Origin: a virus | Length of the DNA: 47,626 nucleotides | Strand: one strand, 5' to 3' | Virus record (IMG/VR): IMGVR_UViG_3300042539_002592 | Location: 1-47,626 of that record | Shown: positions 32,283 through 41,441 of the stretch, one piece after another | Numbering within the stretch: the first letter of the stretch is position 1 | How the letters are laid out: every line of letters begins with the position of its first letter | Position numbers and translations under genes: made by a program | The notes under the pieces: model-generated | Seen by the model: only the letters and a program-made list of their open reading frames with translations | Databases searched by the model: none | What the model was told of the DNA's origin: nothing

Positions 32283-33740
32283 GTGTTGTCCTGGATTTCC
32301 AATTGGTGGTCGCAAAAGCCTGTGCGAGGTTTTAAGCCAAGCACAGTTCGAGTCGTGCGCGCACGCTACGACGCTGCTGTGACCACCGACGATAATCGAC
32401 GCCATTGGGCTAATGCCGATGGGCTCTCGCCCAATGCATCCAATAGCGCCGCTGTTCGCCGGATTCTCAGGAACCGTGCTCGTTATGAAACGGCCAACAA
32501 CTCGTATGCTCGAGGCATCGTACTGACACTCGCGCATGACGTGGTGGGTACCGGCCCCCGGTTGCAATTGCTCACTAGCGATCCTGATGCCAATCGTCGT
32601 ATCGAGCAGGCATTCATGCAGTGGGCCCGTTCGGTGCATCTCGCCGAGAAACTCCGTACGATGCGGATGGCACGCGCCACGGATGGCGAATCTTTCGCAA
32701 TCCTCACGAACAATCCGCGCCTCAATACGGAGGTCCAACTCGACCTTCGCCTCGTCGAGGCAGACCAGGTCACGACGCCCGATCTCGACCGACTTTCCAC
32801 CATTGCCGTGGACGGCATCGTCTTTGATTCCTCAGGGAATCCGATCGAGTATCACATCCTTCGCAATCACCCAGGTGACAGCTTTTACTCGGCTCGCAGC
32901 GACTATGACCGCATCCCCGCAGATGCGGTGTTGCACTGGTTCCGAGCTGATCGCCCCGGTCAAACGCGCGGTATTCCGGACATCATGCCGGCACTGCCGC
33001 TCTTCGCACAACTTCGCCGATTCACCCTTGCTGTTCTGGCAGCTGCCGAGACCGCGGCCGACTTCGCGGGAATCCTCTACACCGATGCACCTGCCAACGG
33101 GGAAGCCGATGCAGCCGAGCCTTTCGAGCCGATCGAGCTTGAGAAGCGAGCATTGGTGACGATGCCCGGTGGTTGGAAGATGGCCCAGATGCAAGCCGAA
33201 CAACCATCGACGACCTATGGTGAGTTCAAGCACGAGTTGCTTAACGAAATTGCTCGCTGTTTGAACATGCCGTTCAACATCGCGGCGGGTAACAGCTCGG
33301 GCTACAACTACGCTTCTGGTCGCCTGGACCATCAAACCTATTACAAGGCGATCCGAGTAGAGCAATCGCATCTTGAACGAGCCGTTCTCGATCGCCTTCT
33401 TGCTGCTTGGCTCGACGAAGCCGCTCTTCTGCCTGGATTGCTTCCAACCGGACTTGGTCCATTTGCTCAGTGGCCACACCAATGGTTTTGGGACGGTCAT
33501 GAGCATGTGGATCCAGCCAAGGAAGCCAACGCACAGGCCACGCGATTAGCTAGTCACACCACCACCTTGGCTGATGAATACGCCAAGCGAGGCCAAGACT
33601 GGGAAACACAGCTTCGCCAGCGAGCTAAGGAAATCGCACTTATGTCGGAGCTTGGTCTAGCGACCGAGTCCGTTACTCCCACCACGAATCAGGATAACGC
33701 CGATGTCCAAGACGAAGAGGTCCCTGCCGATGACGCTTAA
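32283..33740 (+). CDS. Portal protein (lambda gpB family)
   Basis: 485 aa. N-terminal YDAAVTTDDNRRHWANADGLSPNASNSAAVRRILRNRARYE, and NNSYARGIVLTLAHDVVGTGPRLQL match lambda-type portal proteins. It forms the dodecameric vertex through which DNA enters and exits. GTG start at 32283 with GGGGG about 12 bases upstream. The stop overlaps the next gene by 38 bp. Length fits the family. Confidence 0.9.
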   Translation: MLSWISNWWSQKPVRGFKPSTVRVVRARYDAAVTTDDNRRHWANADGLSPNASNSAAVRRILRNRARYETANNSYARGIVLTLAHDVVGTGPRLQLLTSDPDANRRIEQAFMQWARSVHLAEKLRTMRMARATDGESFAILTNNPRLNTEVQLDLRLVEADQVTTPDLDRLSTIAVDGIVFDSSGNPIEYHILRNHPGDSFYSARSDYDRIPADAVLHWFRADRPGQTRGIPDIMPALPLFAQLRRFTLAVLAAAETAADFAGILYTDAPANGEADAAEPFEPIELEKRALVTMPGGWKMAQMQAEQPSTTYGEFKHELLNEIARCLNMPFNIAAGNSSGYNYASGRLDHQTYYKAIRVEQSHLERAVLDRLLAAWLDEAALLPGLLPTGLGPFAQWPHQWFWDGHEHVDPAKEANAQATRLASHTTTLADEYAKRGQDWETQLRQRAKEIALMSELGLATESVTPTTNQDNADVQDEEVPADDA

Positions 33741-35733
33741 GCCCCAGCAAAACCAAAGCCAACTGAGTATTTCCGCAACGGCTGTCTTCGACATCGATGC
33801 GGCAGTCGACGGTTCGTCCGCAGCGTCGCTCCCTAAGTTTCGCATGGTCGCCTACACCGGTGGCCCGATGCGAGTCGCTGGTTGGCGTTACCCAGTCATC
33901 ATCGATCTGGCCGGCCTATCGATCCCATCGCAGGCCAGGCCGATCCGTTTCGGTCACGATCCTCTCTCGGGTGTCGGCCATACCGATGCGATCCGAGTTG
34001 AAGGTGGACAATTGATCGCCACCGGGATCGTCTCTCGCGATACACCGGCAGCACGAGAAGTCGTGGTGAGTTCCAAGAACGGATTCCCCTGGCAGGCCTC
34101 AGTCGGCGCTGGCGTTGATGAATTCGAATTCGTCAAGGATGGGCAAAAGGTCACCGTCAACGGGACGCAGTACAGCGGTCCGGTAAACGTAGTCCGCAAG
34201 TCCTCGCTTGGTGAAATCAGTTTCGTAGACCTTGGTGCCGACGGAGCAACGAGCGCGAGTGTCGCAGCTCAGGCATCTGCAACCCCTGGAGAACCAGACA
34301 TGGACGATTCGCAAACCCAAACTCAAGACGATCCCAACGCAGCTCCTGTTGCACCGGTCGTTCCCAATCCGGCAACACCGGAACCTGTAACCACGCAGCC
34401 TGAGGTCAACGCAGCAATCGAAGCGATGCGTGCTGCTCATGCAACCGAGCTCGATCGTATCGCCGGGATTCGGCGTATCTACAACGGTGCACTCCCAAGC
34501 TTAGAAGCTCGTGCGATCCGTGAAGGCTGGAACCTGGAAAAGGCCGAGCTCGAAAAGATCCGAGCCACGCGCCCCGCAGTTCCTGCCATCCATGTGCAGA
34601 ACAACACGATCAACGCACCCGTTCTGGAGGCAGCTTGCTTCCTAGCAGCCGGCCTCTCCAACGTCGAAGAAGTGGCCGATGAGCAATCGCTCGATCTGGC
34701 AGCCCGGCGATTCCGAGGCGGGATCGGGCTGCAAGAGCTGCTCCTCGAAGCCGCCTGGGCGAATGGATACTCCGGACGCAACTTCCGCGATCACCGCGCC
34801 GTGATGCGAGCCGCATTCGGTAACTCCATCGAAGCCAGCTCGGTGAGCAACATCGACATCGGTGGGATTCTCTCCAACGTAGCCAACAAGTTTCTCTTGG
34901 ACGGGTTCTACAGCGTCGAGCGAGTTTGGCGAAACATCTGTGCGGTTCGAAACGTCTCGGACTTCAAGACCGTTACCAGCTACCGGCTCATCGGTAAGGA
35001 CCAATACGAACTGGTTGCACCAGGGGGTGAGCTCAAGCACGGCAACCTTGGCAACGAAAGTTACACCAACCGAGCCGACACCTATGGCTTGATGATGGCC
35101 ATCGATCGACGCGACATCATCAACGACGATCTCGGTGCGATCACGACGGTACCAAGGAAGCTTGGACGAGGTTCGGGTCTGAAGATCAACGATGTGTTCT
35201 GGACGGTGTTCATGAACAACGCGGCATTCTTCACGGTAGGAAACAAGAATTTCCTATCGGGGACCGACACGGTACTCTCGATCGACGGATTGACCAAGGC
35301 CGAAGTTGCCTACTACGACCTGGTTGATTCCGATGGCAAGCCGATTGGGACCATGCCAGCGATCGTTCTTGTTCCCACCGCGCTTGCTGCGATTGGAACA
35401 CAGCTCTACAAGTCGCTGGAGATGCGAGATAACACGGCCAACGCACGGATGCCCATCTCGAACCCGCACGTCGGTAAGTTCCGAGTCGAGGTCAGCCGGT
35501 ACTTGGCCAACGCCCTCTACACCGGCAATTCGTCGAAGGCTTGGTACCTAATCACCGATCCGAATGATCTGCCCCTGATCGAGGTCGCGTTCCTGAACGG
35601 CCAAGAAGCTCCAACGATCGAGACCGCCGATGCAGACTTCAATGTACTCGGTGTCCAGATGCGTGGTTACCACGACTTCGGTTGTGCGTTGCAAGATCCA
35701 CGCGCAGCCATCAAGTGCAAGGGTGAGGCATAA
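33703..35733 (+). CDS. Prohead protease fused to Mu gpT-like major capsid protein
   Basis: 676-aa fusion. N-terminal protease domain about residues 25-190 with catalytic His in FGHDP (85) and Ser in WQASVGA (133), a typical prohead protease pattern. A Pro/Ala-rich linker at about 203-233 (DDPNAAPVAPVVPNPATPEP region) leads to the capsid domain (about 300-676; FLLDGFYSVERVWRNIC, YRLIGKDQYELVAPGGE, RDIINDDLGAITTVPRKLG) of the Mu gpT type. In most phages these are separate genes; here the protease must cut itself from the capsid. ATG 33703; 33730 is possible with equal RBS quality. Confidence 0.88.
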   Translation: MSKTKRSLPMTLKPQQNQSQLSISATAVFDIDAAVDGSSAASLPKFRMVAYTGGPMRVAGWRYPVIIDLAGLSIPSQARPIRFGHDPLSGVGHTDAIRVEGGQLIATGIVSRDTPAAREVVVSSKNGFPWQASVGAGVDEFEFVKDGQKVTVNGTQYSGPVNVVRKSSLGEISFVDLGADGATSASVAAQASATPGEPDMDDSQTQTQDDPNAAPVAPVVPNPATPEPVTTQPEVNAAIEAMRAAHATELDRIAGIRRIYNGALPSLEARAIREGWNLEKAELEKIRATRPAVPAIHVQNNTINAPVLEAACFLAAGLSNVEEVADEQSLDLAARRFRGGIGLQELLLEAAWANGYSGRNFRDHRAVMRAAFGNSIEASSVSNIDIGGILSNVANKFLLDGFYSVERVWRNICAVRNVSDFKTVTSYRLIGKDQYELVAPGGELKHGNLGNESYTNRADTYGLMMAIDRRDIINDDLGAITTVPRKLGRGSGLKINDVFWTVFMNNAAFFTVGNKNFLSGTDTVLSIDGLTKAEVAYYDLVDSDGKPIGTMPAIVLVPTALAAIGTQLYKSLEMRDNTANARMPISNPHVGKFRVEVSRYLANALYTGNSSKAWYLITDPNDLPLIEVAFLNGQEAPTIETADADFNVLGVQMRGYHDFGCALQDPRAAIKCKGEA

Positions 35734-35793
35734 ACCTCGCTCGGCACGTCGTTCATTCCTTCATCCGATCCACCAATTGAGGTTTAGCCAATC

Positions 35794-36123
35794 ATGCCAC
35801 AGGCAACGTTCATTCAAGAAGGTCACTACATCGATCACACACCCGCAGGCGCGATTGCCTCCGGGGATGTGGTGGTCCAAGGGGATCTCGTCGGCGTTAC
35901 TGTTCGTCCGCTAGCAGCTGGCGAACTGGGCTCGCTCGCAGTCGATGGGATTTTCGACTTCAACAAAAACACCGGTGTCGCGTTCACAGTCGGGACCATC
36001 CTGTACTGGGACGATACCAACAACGTCGTAACGACAACCTCTGCAGGGAATAAGTCGATCGGTAAGGTGGTTCGCGCTGCGGCCTCCGCAGATACCACCG
36101 TTCGAATTCGACTCAGTCAGTAA
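35794..36123 (+). CDS. Capsid decoration protein (DUF2190)
   Basis: 109 aa: QEGHYIDHTPAGAIASGDVVVQGDLVGV, GVAFTVGTILYWDDTNNVV and IGKVVRAAASADTTVRIRL fit DUF2190, small beta-barrel head decoration proteins. It is placed directly after the capsid gene, the usual location. RBS is weak (GAGG 13 bases upstream). Confidence 0.88.
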   Translation: MPQATFIQEGHYIDHTPAGAIASGDVVVQGDLVGVTVRPLAAGELGSLAVDGIFDFNKNTGVAFTVGTILYWDDTNNVVTTTSAGNKSIGKVVRAAASADTTVRIRLSQ

Positions 36124-36180
36124 TCCATTATTGGGTTCACATTTCCACACTTTGAATCTCATTCATTCGCAGGAATCACT

Positions 36181-37437
36181 ATGAAAACCAAGTGTTATTC
36201 GTTGGTAGCTCTGGTGGCTGTTTGCATTGCCACCGTTTCATTCGCCCAAGAGAGGATCTGCATTGATGGCAAATGCCAAACCGGTCAAGCAACCGGAGGC
36301 ACGATCGTCATCGATCCGCTTCGAGAAGAATTACCACTGGTTGATAACGCACCCAAAGCAACGGCCAACGGAATTGCTGGCGATCAGTTCGATCAAGTCG
36401 TCCGGGCCACCGTTCGCGTTACGATCAGTGGTGTTTGCGGAAGCGGCACGGTTGTCGGTCGCACGCCCGAGGGAAACGCGATCGTACTCACCAACGCGCA
36501 TGTCGCCGGTACCACGCGTGGCCGAACCGTCAACGTAGAACGATGGAACACCAACGGTAGCAGCGAAAAAGGCACCGGTACGATCGTCGCATCGGGATAT
36601 GGCAAAGGGACCAGCGTCGACTTCGCCTTGCTCAAGTGCAACCCAGCGTTCGCCAAGGATGTCGATCCGATCCCGCTGGCGGATCGCTACCCCAGCAACC
36701 AATCGTCGGTGACGACCTTCGGATGTCCCCGGTGCGAATGGCCAAGCTTGCAAGTCATCAGGCTTAATCGCAAGGAAGGTCAAATCCTCTCGTGGAAACC
36801 CGAAGCCATCGGAGGTCGCAGTGGTTCGAGCCTGATCGACTATACCGATGAAGGGCCCCGCGTTGTCGGCCTGCTGACCTGGGCTGGTGGTGGCGAGGGG
36901 CTTGGCCAATCGACGCCGTTCTTGCTCAGCGCGATGCGAGGCAAGCTACCAGCCACATTGGAAGGCTTGCCTGCAGGAGCTCGCGAAGTGAGTTACCAAA
37001 CCGATGAAAGCCTTGAAACCGATGAGATCGTCCAAGTTCCGTCAACGACACTTGGTGAACCTTTGCAATGGCCGCTGGGTTTGCTGGCCCAAGCACAAGT
37101 GCAGGATGACGTGATCGATTCCATTGTCGATCGCCCACGAATCAAGCCAGCCCCTCAGGAGCCCGATGATTCCGGTTTGCTGCGGGATCGCTTGCCACTC
37201 GGTCCGCAGTGGACTCCAAGCGGTTTGGTCGCGACCTCGGCTGCTTCGAGCATTCTATTGCTTTTGGGACTTCAGTATGGATTGCCGCTCGTACTGCAGG
37301 CCATCCGAAATGCACGGAAGTCCCGAGGGAACCCCCTGCTCAATGATGACCAGTTCAAGCAGTTGCTCGACCAATACCAACAGCTGCTCAAGCTCATGGA
37401 ACAAAACGGTAAGACCCCACCGGACATTAAGACCTAA
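36181..37437 (+). CDS. Exported trypsin-like serine protease with C-terminal membrane segment
   Basis: 418 aa. Signal peptide at residues 1-22 (basic N-terminus, LVALVAVCIATVSFA), so the protein should leave the cytoplasm. Chymotrypsin-fold protease: His107 in LTNAHV, Asp147 in SVDFALLK, Ser214 in GGRSGSS; two Cys pairs (GCPRC; CIDGKC). A hydrophobic segment follows at about 347-375 and a helical tail. Insertion of an exported protease between head genes is unusual, since capsids mature in the cytoplasm. It could help host entry, exit or exclude other phages; function unproven. Good Shine-Dalgarno-like GCAGGAAT lies just upstream. Confidence 0.88.
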   Translation: MKTKCYSLVALVAVCIATVSFAQERICIDGKCQTGQATGGTIVIDPLREELPLVDNAPKATANGIAGDQFDQVVRATVRVTISGVCGSGTVVGRTPEGNAIVLTNAHVAGTTRGRTVNVERWNTNGSSEKGTGTIVASGYGKGTSVDFALLKCNPAFAKDVDPIPLADRYPSNQSSVTTFGCPRCEWPSLQVIRLNRKEGQILSWKPEAIGGRSGSSLIDYTDEGPRVVGLLTWAGGGEGLGQSTPFLLSAMRGKLPATLEGLPAGAREVSYQTDESLETDEIVQVPSTTLGEPLQWPLGLLAQAQVQDDVIDSIVDRPRIKPAPQEPDDSGLLRDRLPLGPQWTPSGLVATSAASSILLLLGLQYGLPLVLQAIRNARKSRGNPLLNDDQFKQLLDQYQQLLKLMEQNGKTPPDIKT

Positions 37438-37450
37438 GTGGAGCATCGCC

Positions 37451-37831
37451 ATGGCCGACATGCTTCGCGATGGCCAAGAGTGGCTCGCCAATCAGCTCAA
37501 GACCCATGCCTCGAGCACCGTGGTCTACGTGAGGGGAGCGAATCAGGCAAGCGTGTCGGCCACCATCGGTCGGACGCTGCTGAAACTCGAAGATGGATAC
37601 GGTGGCGTTCACATGCAGTGGACCGACCGTGACTTTTTGATTCAACCTGCCGACTTGGTGATCGCCGCATCGCAGGTACTGCCGGAACGTGGCGACACGA
37701 TCCGCGAAACCCAAAACGGCAAGGTCTACATCTACGAGGTGATGACTCCGGGAAGCGAGCCGCACTGGCGATGGTCGGACCCGCACCGAAGACTCCTTCG
37801 TATCCACACCAAACAGATCGGAATTGAGTGA
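37451..37831 (+). CDS. Head completion / head-tail joining protein (candidate)
   Basis: 126 aa with a beta-rich core (LLKLEDGYGGVHMQWTDRDFLIQPADLVIA, VYIYEVMTPGSEPHWRWSDPHRRLLRIHTKQIG). Position after the capsid/decoration genes and before the tail genes, and small beta-rich composition, fit a head closure protein. No family named. ATG 37451; the stop overlaps the next ATG (TGATG). Confidence 0.65.
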   Translation: MADMLRDGQEWLANQLKTHASSTVVYVRGANQASVSATIGRTLLKLEDGYGGVHMQWTDRDFLIQPADLVIAASQVLPERGDTIRETQNGKVYIYEVMTPGSEPHWRWSDPHRRLLRIHTKQIGIE

Positions 37832-38259
37832 TGTCGGCAAGTATCGTCGCAATCGCAGATGCAGTGACCGCCGAGCTGAACGGTAACACGTTCACTCAAA
37901 CGTTCACAGCGCAGCGGCTTTACCTGCCAGTATTCGATCTGCAATCGATGTCCGATTTGAAGGTGACTGTCGTCCCCAAAGGGATCACCAGTTCGTCACT
38001 CGATCGTTCGCGAGACAACTTCGATTACCAAATCGATGTCGCGGTCCAAAAGAAAGTCAACAGTCAAATCGAACTGATCGATTCGCTGATGCGATTGGTC
38101 GAAGAGATCGGCGACTACTTTCGATCCAATCCACTCTCGAGTTACCCAGGGGCTCGCTGTACCAATGTCGAAAACACACCTGTTTACGCCCAAGATCATT
38201 TGCAAGAACTCCGTCAATTCACCAGCGTCCTGACCCTTACCTTCCGCCTTTGGAGATAA
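37831..38259 (+). CDS. Tail terminator-like protein (candidate)
   Basis: 142 aa. SIVAIADAVTAELNGNTFTQTFTAQRLYLPVF and LVEEIGDYFRSNPLSSYPGARC, LRQFTSVLTLTFRLW fit the size and alpha/beta look of tail terminator or tail completion proteins, but I cannot name a family. ATG 37831 overlaps the upstream stop by one base. Confidence 0.62.
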   Translation: MSASIVAIADAVTAELNGNTFTQTFTAQRLYLPVFDLQSMSDLKVTVVPKGITSSSLDRSRDNFDYQIDVAVQKKVNSQIELIDSLMRLVEEIGDYFRSNPLSSYPGARCTNVENTPVYAQDHLQELRQFTSVLTLTFRLWR

Positions 38260-38262
38260 CCG

Positions 38263-39837
38263 ATGACCACCGGAGACGTTGGCCCATTCCGCATGCAGTT
38301 CACCAATTCGCGAGGAGTCACCCGTGAGATTCCTGGATTGGACGACGTGGATGACATGTTCAAAGTCAAATCGATCCAGAAGAAGTTCCGCGATTCCTGG
38401 ACTCGAACTCTGACGGACCTTTGGGAACTGACCACTAGCGGTGGATCAACGGCGAGCGTCTCCGGTGGCGTTTTGACCATCGGATCTGGAACAACCGCGG
38501 GTGGATATGCCGAGCTGCTCTCGAAGGAAACGTTCACGATTCCATTCCGAGCCATGATTGCGGTCCAGTCGGGCGCAACGCGGCAAGCCAACACGCATCA
38601 CATCATCGAAGCCATCTCGGTCGATCCAACCACTGGAATCCCTGATGGCAAGCATTGCTTGAACATCGACATCGGTGGTGCTGCCAATACGACCGTGACC
38701 AACATGGTCTACAGCGTCCAAAACGGTGGTTTGGTTCCTATCGCATCGGCAGCATCCGCGATTGTTTCGACGGCTACCTATTCGATTCTCGAACTCGAAC
38801 CGTTCTCCGACGAATGCTATTTCCACTCCAGGGCGATGGATTCGACAGGTGGGCGCTCGAACTCGTATGTTCGGCATCAGCAGATTCCCGATCCAACCGC
38901 AGTCTACAAGATCCGTATTCGCTCGATGAATCATCAAGCGTTTAAAGCGGTTTCGGGCGCGATCGCCGGCCCAGGAAACGTTATTCGCCTTACGTCGACC
39001 GCACACGGATACACCGGAACGCCGACGATTTGGGTTGAATACCTCAACGGGGTCACCAATAACGGCGCGGTCTTGCGTGGTAATTACGCAGCAACGGTGA
39101 TCGATGCCAACACGATTGACCTAACCGGAACCGTTTTCTCCGGAGTATACGTTACTGGTTCGGGACAGATTGCACTTGCTGCCGCACCCGCAGCGATCAA
39201 TTTTCAATCCCAGTTCATCAACTGCCAGGATTACGCAGAACTCACTGCTGAAATCACCGCAGGTCGTGGCCAAACGGTCATCGGACAAGGCTTGGGGGTG
39301 ATCCTTACGGGCGCGACCGCAACCACGACCAACATCGGAACGGTAACGGCGAACGTCGCTGGCCAAGCGGCCCACGATGCAGTGGTCGCAGGTAACCCGG
39401 TTCGTATGGCTGCTCGTGCTCTGACCGCAGCGTATGCGAGCGTCGCGACGGGTGATGTGGCCGACTTGGTTTCCACGCTGCAGGGTGTACTGGTAACGCG
39501 CCCCTGGCAAATCCCCGAACTCGAATGGGCCTATGCGTCGGCTGCTGGTGGCGTGATCAACACGACCGATGTGGTCATCGCAGCAGCCGCCGGCGCTGGT
39601 CTGCGTCGCTACATCTGCTCGATGCAACTCTCGAACAACTCGGCGGTCGCGACGGAAATCGTGCTCAAGGATGGTGCCACCATCATCTGGCGAGGTCATT
39701 TGCCTGCCAATGCACCGATGGCGGAGATCATCTTTGAGAACCCACTCAAGACCACGGCTGCAACAGCGCTGAACTTCGCATGCATCACCACCGGTGCTGC
39801 GGTTTACGTCAACGCACAAGGATTCACGGCACCGTAA
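38263..39837 (+). CDS. Large structural protein of unknown role, likely virion surface
   Basis: 524 aa, Gly/Ser/Thr/Ala-rich with many beta-like segments (WELTTSGGSTASVSGGVLTIGSGTTAGGYAEL, TTTNIGTVTANVAGQAAHDAVVAG). Neither catalytic nor membrane motifs. Its place among head-tail genes and its composition point to a virion structural or adhesion protein. The C-terminal part contains a HAYTGTPTIWVEYLNGVTN-like beta element (at about 244-265), suggesting a receptor- or glycan-facing domain; this is inference. Confidence 0.62.
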   Translation: MTTGDVGPFRMQFTNSRGVTREIPGLDDVDDMFKVKSIQKKFRDSWTRTLTDLWELTTSGGSTASVSGGVLTIGSGTTAGGYAELLSKETFTIPFRAMIAVQSGATRQANTHHIIEAISVDPTTGIPDGKHCLNIDIGGAANTTVTNMVYSVQNGGLVPIASAASAIVSTATYSILELEPFSDECYFHSRAMDSTGGRSNSYVRHQQIPDPTAVYKIRIRSMNHQAFKAVSGAIAGPGNVIRLTSTAHGYTGTPTIWVEYLNGVTNNGAVLRGNYAATVIDANTIDLTGTVFSGVYVTGSGQIALAAAPAAINFQSQFINCQDYAELTAEITAGRGQTVIGQGLGVILTGATATTTNIGTVTANVAGQAAHDAVVAGNPVRMAARALTAAYASVATGDVADLVSTLQGVLVTRPWQIPELEWAYASAAGGVINTTDVVIAAAAGAGLRRYICSMQLSNNSAVATEIVLKDGATIIWRGHLPANAPMAEIIFENPLKTTAATALNFACITTGAAVYVNAQGFTAP

Positions 39838-39845
39838 GAACAACC

Positions 39846-40238
39846 ATGATCGCAGTCAAAGTCACCACGAAAAAATCGATCGACAAGGTCAAACGCAAAG
39901 CGCAGCAAGGCAACTTCAAAAGTCTTGGTCATGCAGCTGCTGCGATTCGTTTGATCGCTCGTCGTTCCATTCGACGGGGCAAAAAGGCCTCCATGCCTGG
40001 CAGCCCGCCCAACACACGTCGCGGCCAGCTCAAGCGTTCGATCATGTACGCATTGGACAAACAACGTGGTCGCGCCCTCATCGGACCGGACTTCGATGTA
40101 ATTGGTGCTGCGGGCAAGGCTCACGAGTTTGGAGGCAGGTTCCGTCGAGAGCGTTACCCCAAACGACCGTTCATGGGACCCGCACTGGAAAAAGTTAAGG
40201 ACCGTCTGCCGCCCATGTGGGCAGGCAGCATTCGATAA
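39846..40238 (+). CDS. HK97 gp10-like head-tail protein
   Basis: 130 aa. Very basic N-terminal half (KVTTKKSIDKVKRKAQQGNFKSLGHAAAAIRLIARRSIRRGKK), then SPPNTRRGQLKRSIMYALDK and AHEFGGRFRRERYPKRPFMGPALEKVKDRLP; the HEFGG..RPFMGPALE pattern is the gp10 family signature. It joins the head to the tail. ATG 39846. Confidence 0.88.
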   Translation: MIAVKVTTKKSIDKVKRKAQQGNFKSLGHAAAAIRLIARRSIRRGKKASMPGSPPNTRRGQLKRSIMYALDKQRGRALIGPDFDVIGAAGKAHEFGGRFRRERYPKRPFMGPALEKVKDRLPPMWAGSIR

Positions 40239-40250
40239 GGAGAAAAAGAA

Positions 40251-40700
40251 ATGCCAGCCAAACTTGGACTCGATGCAAAGCTCTACCGAAACACAGGGAC
40301 GTTCGCCACCCCTGTATGGGACATCATCGGAAATGTGCGAGATCTAACCCTCAATCTCGAAACCGGAGAGGCGGATGTGTCCACCCGTGCCAATAACGGC
40401 TGGCGTGCCACGGTGGGCACACTCAAGGATGCCTCGCTCGAATTCGAGATGGTTTGGGACACGGTCGACACCGATTTCACCGCCATTCGCGATGCGTTCC
40501 TCAATAACACCACACTTGAGTTCGCCGTGATGGATGGACTTATCACGGGGGCAGGAAGCAGTGGTTCTCAGGGATTGAGGGCAACGTTTCGCATCGCCAG
40601 CTTCTCACGCAATGAAGCCTTGGAAGAAGCCATCACGGTCTCGGTCACCGCCAAACCCACGTATGCGTTGAACCCGCCATCGTGGATGACCATTCCTTAG
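40251..40700 (+). CDS. Major tail tube protein (lambda gpV-like)
   Basis: 149 aa: DIIGNVRDLTLNLETGEADVSTRANNGWRATVGTLKDASLEFEMVWD and FTAIRDAFLNNTTLEFAVMD match small tail tube proteins (DUF-type gpV-like). AAGGAG upstream. It polymerises as the tail tube around the tape measure. Confidence 0.87.
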   Translation: MPAKLGLDAKLYRNTGTFATPVWDIIGNVRDLTLNLETGEADVSTRANNGWRATVGTLKDASLEFEMVWDTVDTDFTAIRDAFLNNTTLEFAVMDGLITGAGSSGSQGLRATFRIASFSRNEALEEAITVSVTAKPTYALNPPSWMTIP

Positions 40701-40729
40701 TCTGCACTTTCATCTTAGGGATATTCGAT

Positions 40730-41224
40730 ATGCACAGTTTTGTAGACAACTCGCGGCGGACATGGGAAGTCGTGATCAATGTCACGGCGGTCAAACGGAT
40801 CCGTGGTTTACTTGGGATCGACCTGTATGCCTTGGTTGACGATGGGTTTAAGTCACTTTCCAAACTGGTCTCCGATCCCGTTACCTTGGCCGATGTACTG
40901 TATTGCCTCTGCAAGGATCAGGCCGACAAGCAGTCGATCACCGATGAAGACTTCGGACGGGCTCTGGCGGGTGATGTGATCACACTAGCTGCCGATGCAT
41001 TCGTCGAGGAACTAATCGATTTTTTCCCCGATGCCCGCGCGAGGGCGAGTCTCCGCAAAGCGATCGAAGCGGGCAAAGCGGTTCGGGACAAGGTCCTCAA
41101 TCACGCGGAGAAGATCCTCGATTCGATCAACCCCGAGACCGAAGCGCAGAAGTGGATCAGCTCGTCTGGCACTTGGCAGGAGTCCTCGGCGTCGATCCCG
41201 GACCATTCAGTCTCCGAGAGCTAA
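40730..41224 (+). CDS. Tail assembly chaperone (gpG-like), first of pair
   Basis: 164 aa, helical, acidic/basic mix (DVLYCLCKDQADKQSITDEDFGRAL, DAFVEELIDFFPDARARASLRKAIEAGKAVRDKV). It sits between tail tube and tape measure, the usual place of the G/GT pair. A second frame, shifted by -1, stays open from 40948 to 41439 and carries the next protein. TTTTTTC at 41020-41026 (T TTT TTC in this frame) fits a classical slippery heptamer. Confidence 0.78.
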   Translation: MHSFVDNSRRTWEVVINVTAVKRIRGLLGIDLYALVDDGFKSLSKLVSDPVTLADVLYCLCKDQADKQSITDEDFGRALAGDVITLAADAFVEELIDFFPDARARASLRKAIEAGKAVRDKVLNHAEKILDSINPETEAQKWISSSGTWQESSASIPDHSVSES

Positions 41225-41439
41225 TCGCGATGGGAGAAGCACGCAGCCAAGTTCTCTGGAATCACACGTCCAGCATCTTGGCAATGCTGGCCAACATCCA
41301 TCGCGATGCTAAGCGATCGCGAATCTACCATCCGTCGGACTTTAATCCGCACGGCAAGAAACGACCTCAACCTCGGACGATGGTTGGGATCGGAGCCCTG
41401 AAGCATGTTTTCATTGATCGGCAAAGCGAGATCCAATAG
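41152..41439 (+). CDS. Tail assembly chaperone, T-like second frame
   Basis: 95-aa reading: DQLVWHLAGVLGVDPGPFSLRELIAMGEARSQVLWNHTSSILAMLANIHRDA, which has the typical shape of tail chaperone 'T' proteins (L-R-E-L...W..TS.L). It begins with GTG in the -1 frame relative to the upstream chaperone and overlaps it by 73 nt. It is either made by internal initiation at 41152 or as a -1 frameshift extension of the upstream protein. The tape measure gene begins 2 bp after its stop. Confidence 0.75.
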   Translation: MDQLVWHLAGVLGVDPGPFSLRELIAMGEARSQVLWNHTSSILAMLANIHRDAKRSRIYHPSDFNPHGKKRPQPRTMVGIGALKHVFIDRQSEIQ

Positions 41440-41441
41440 CG

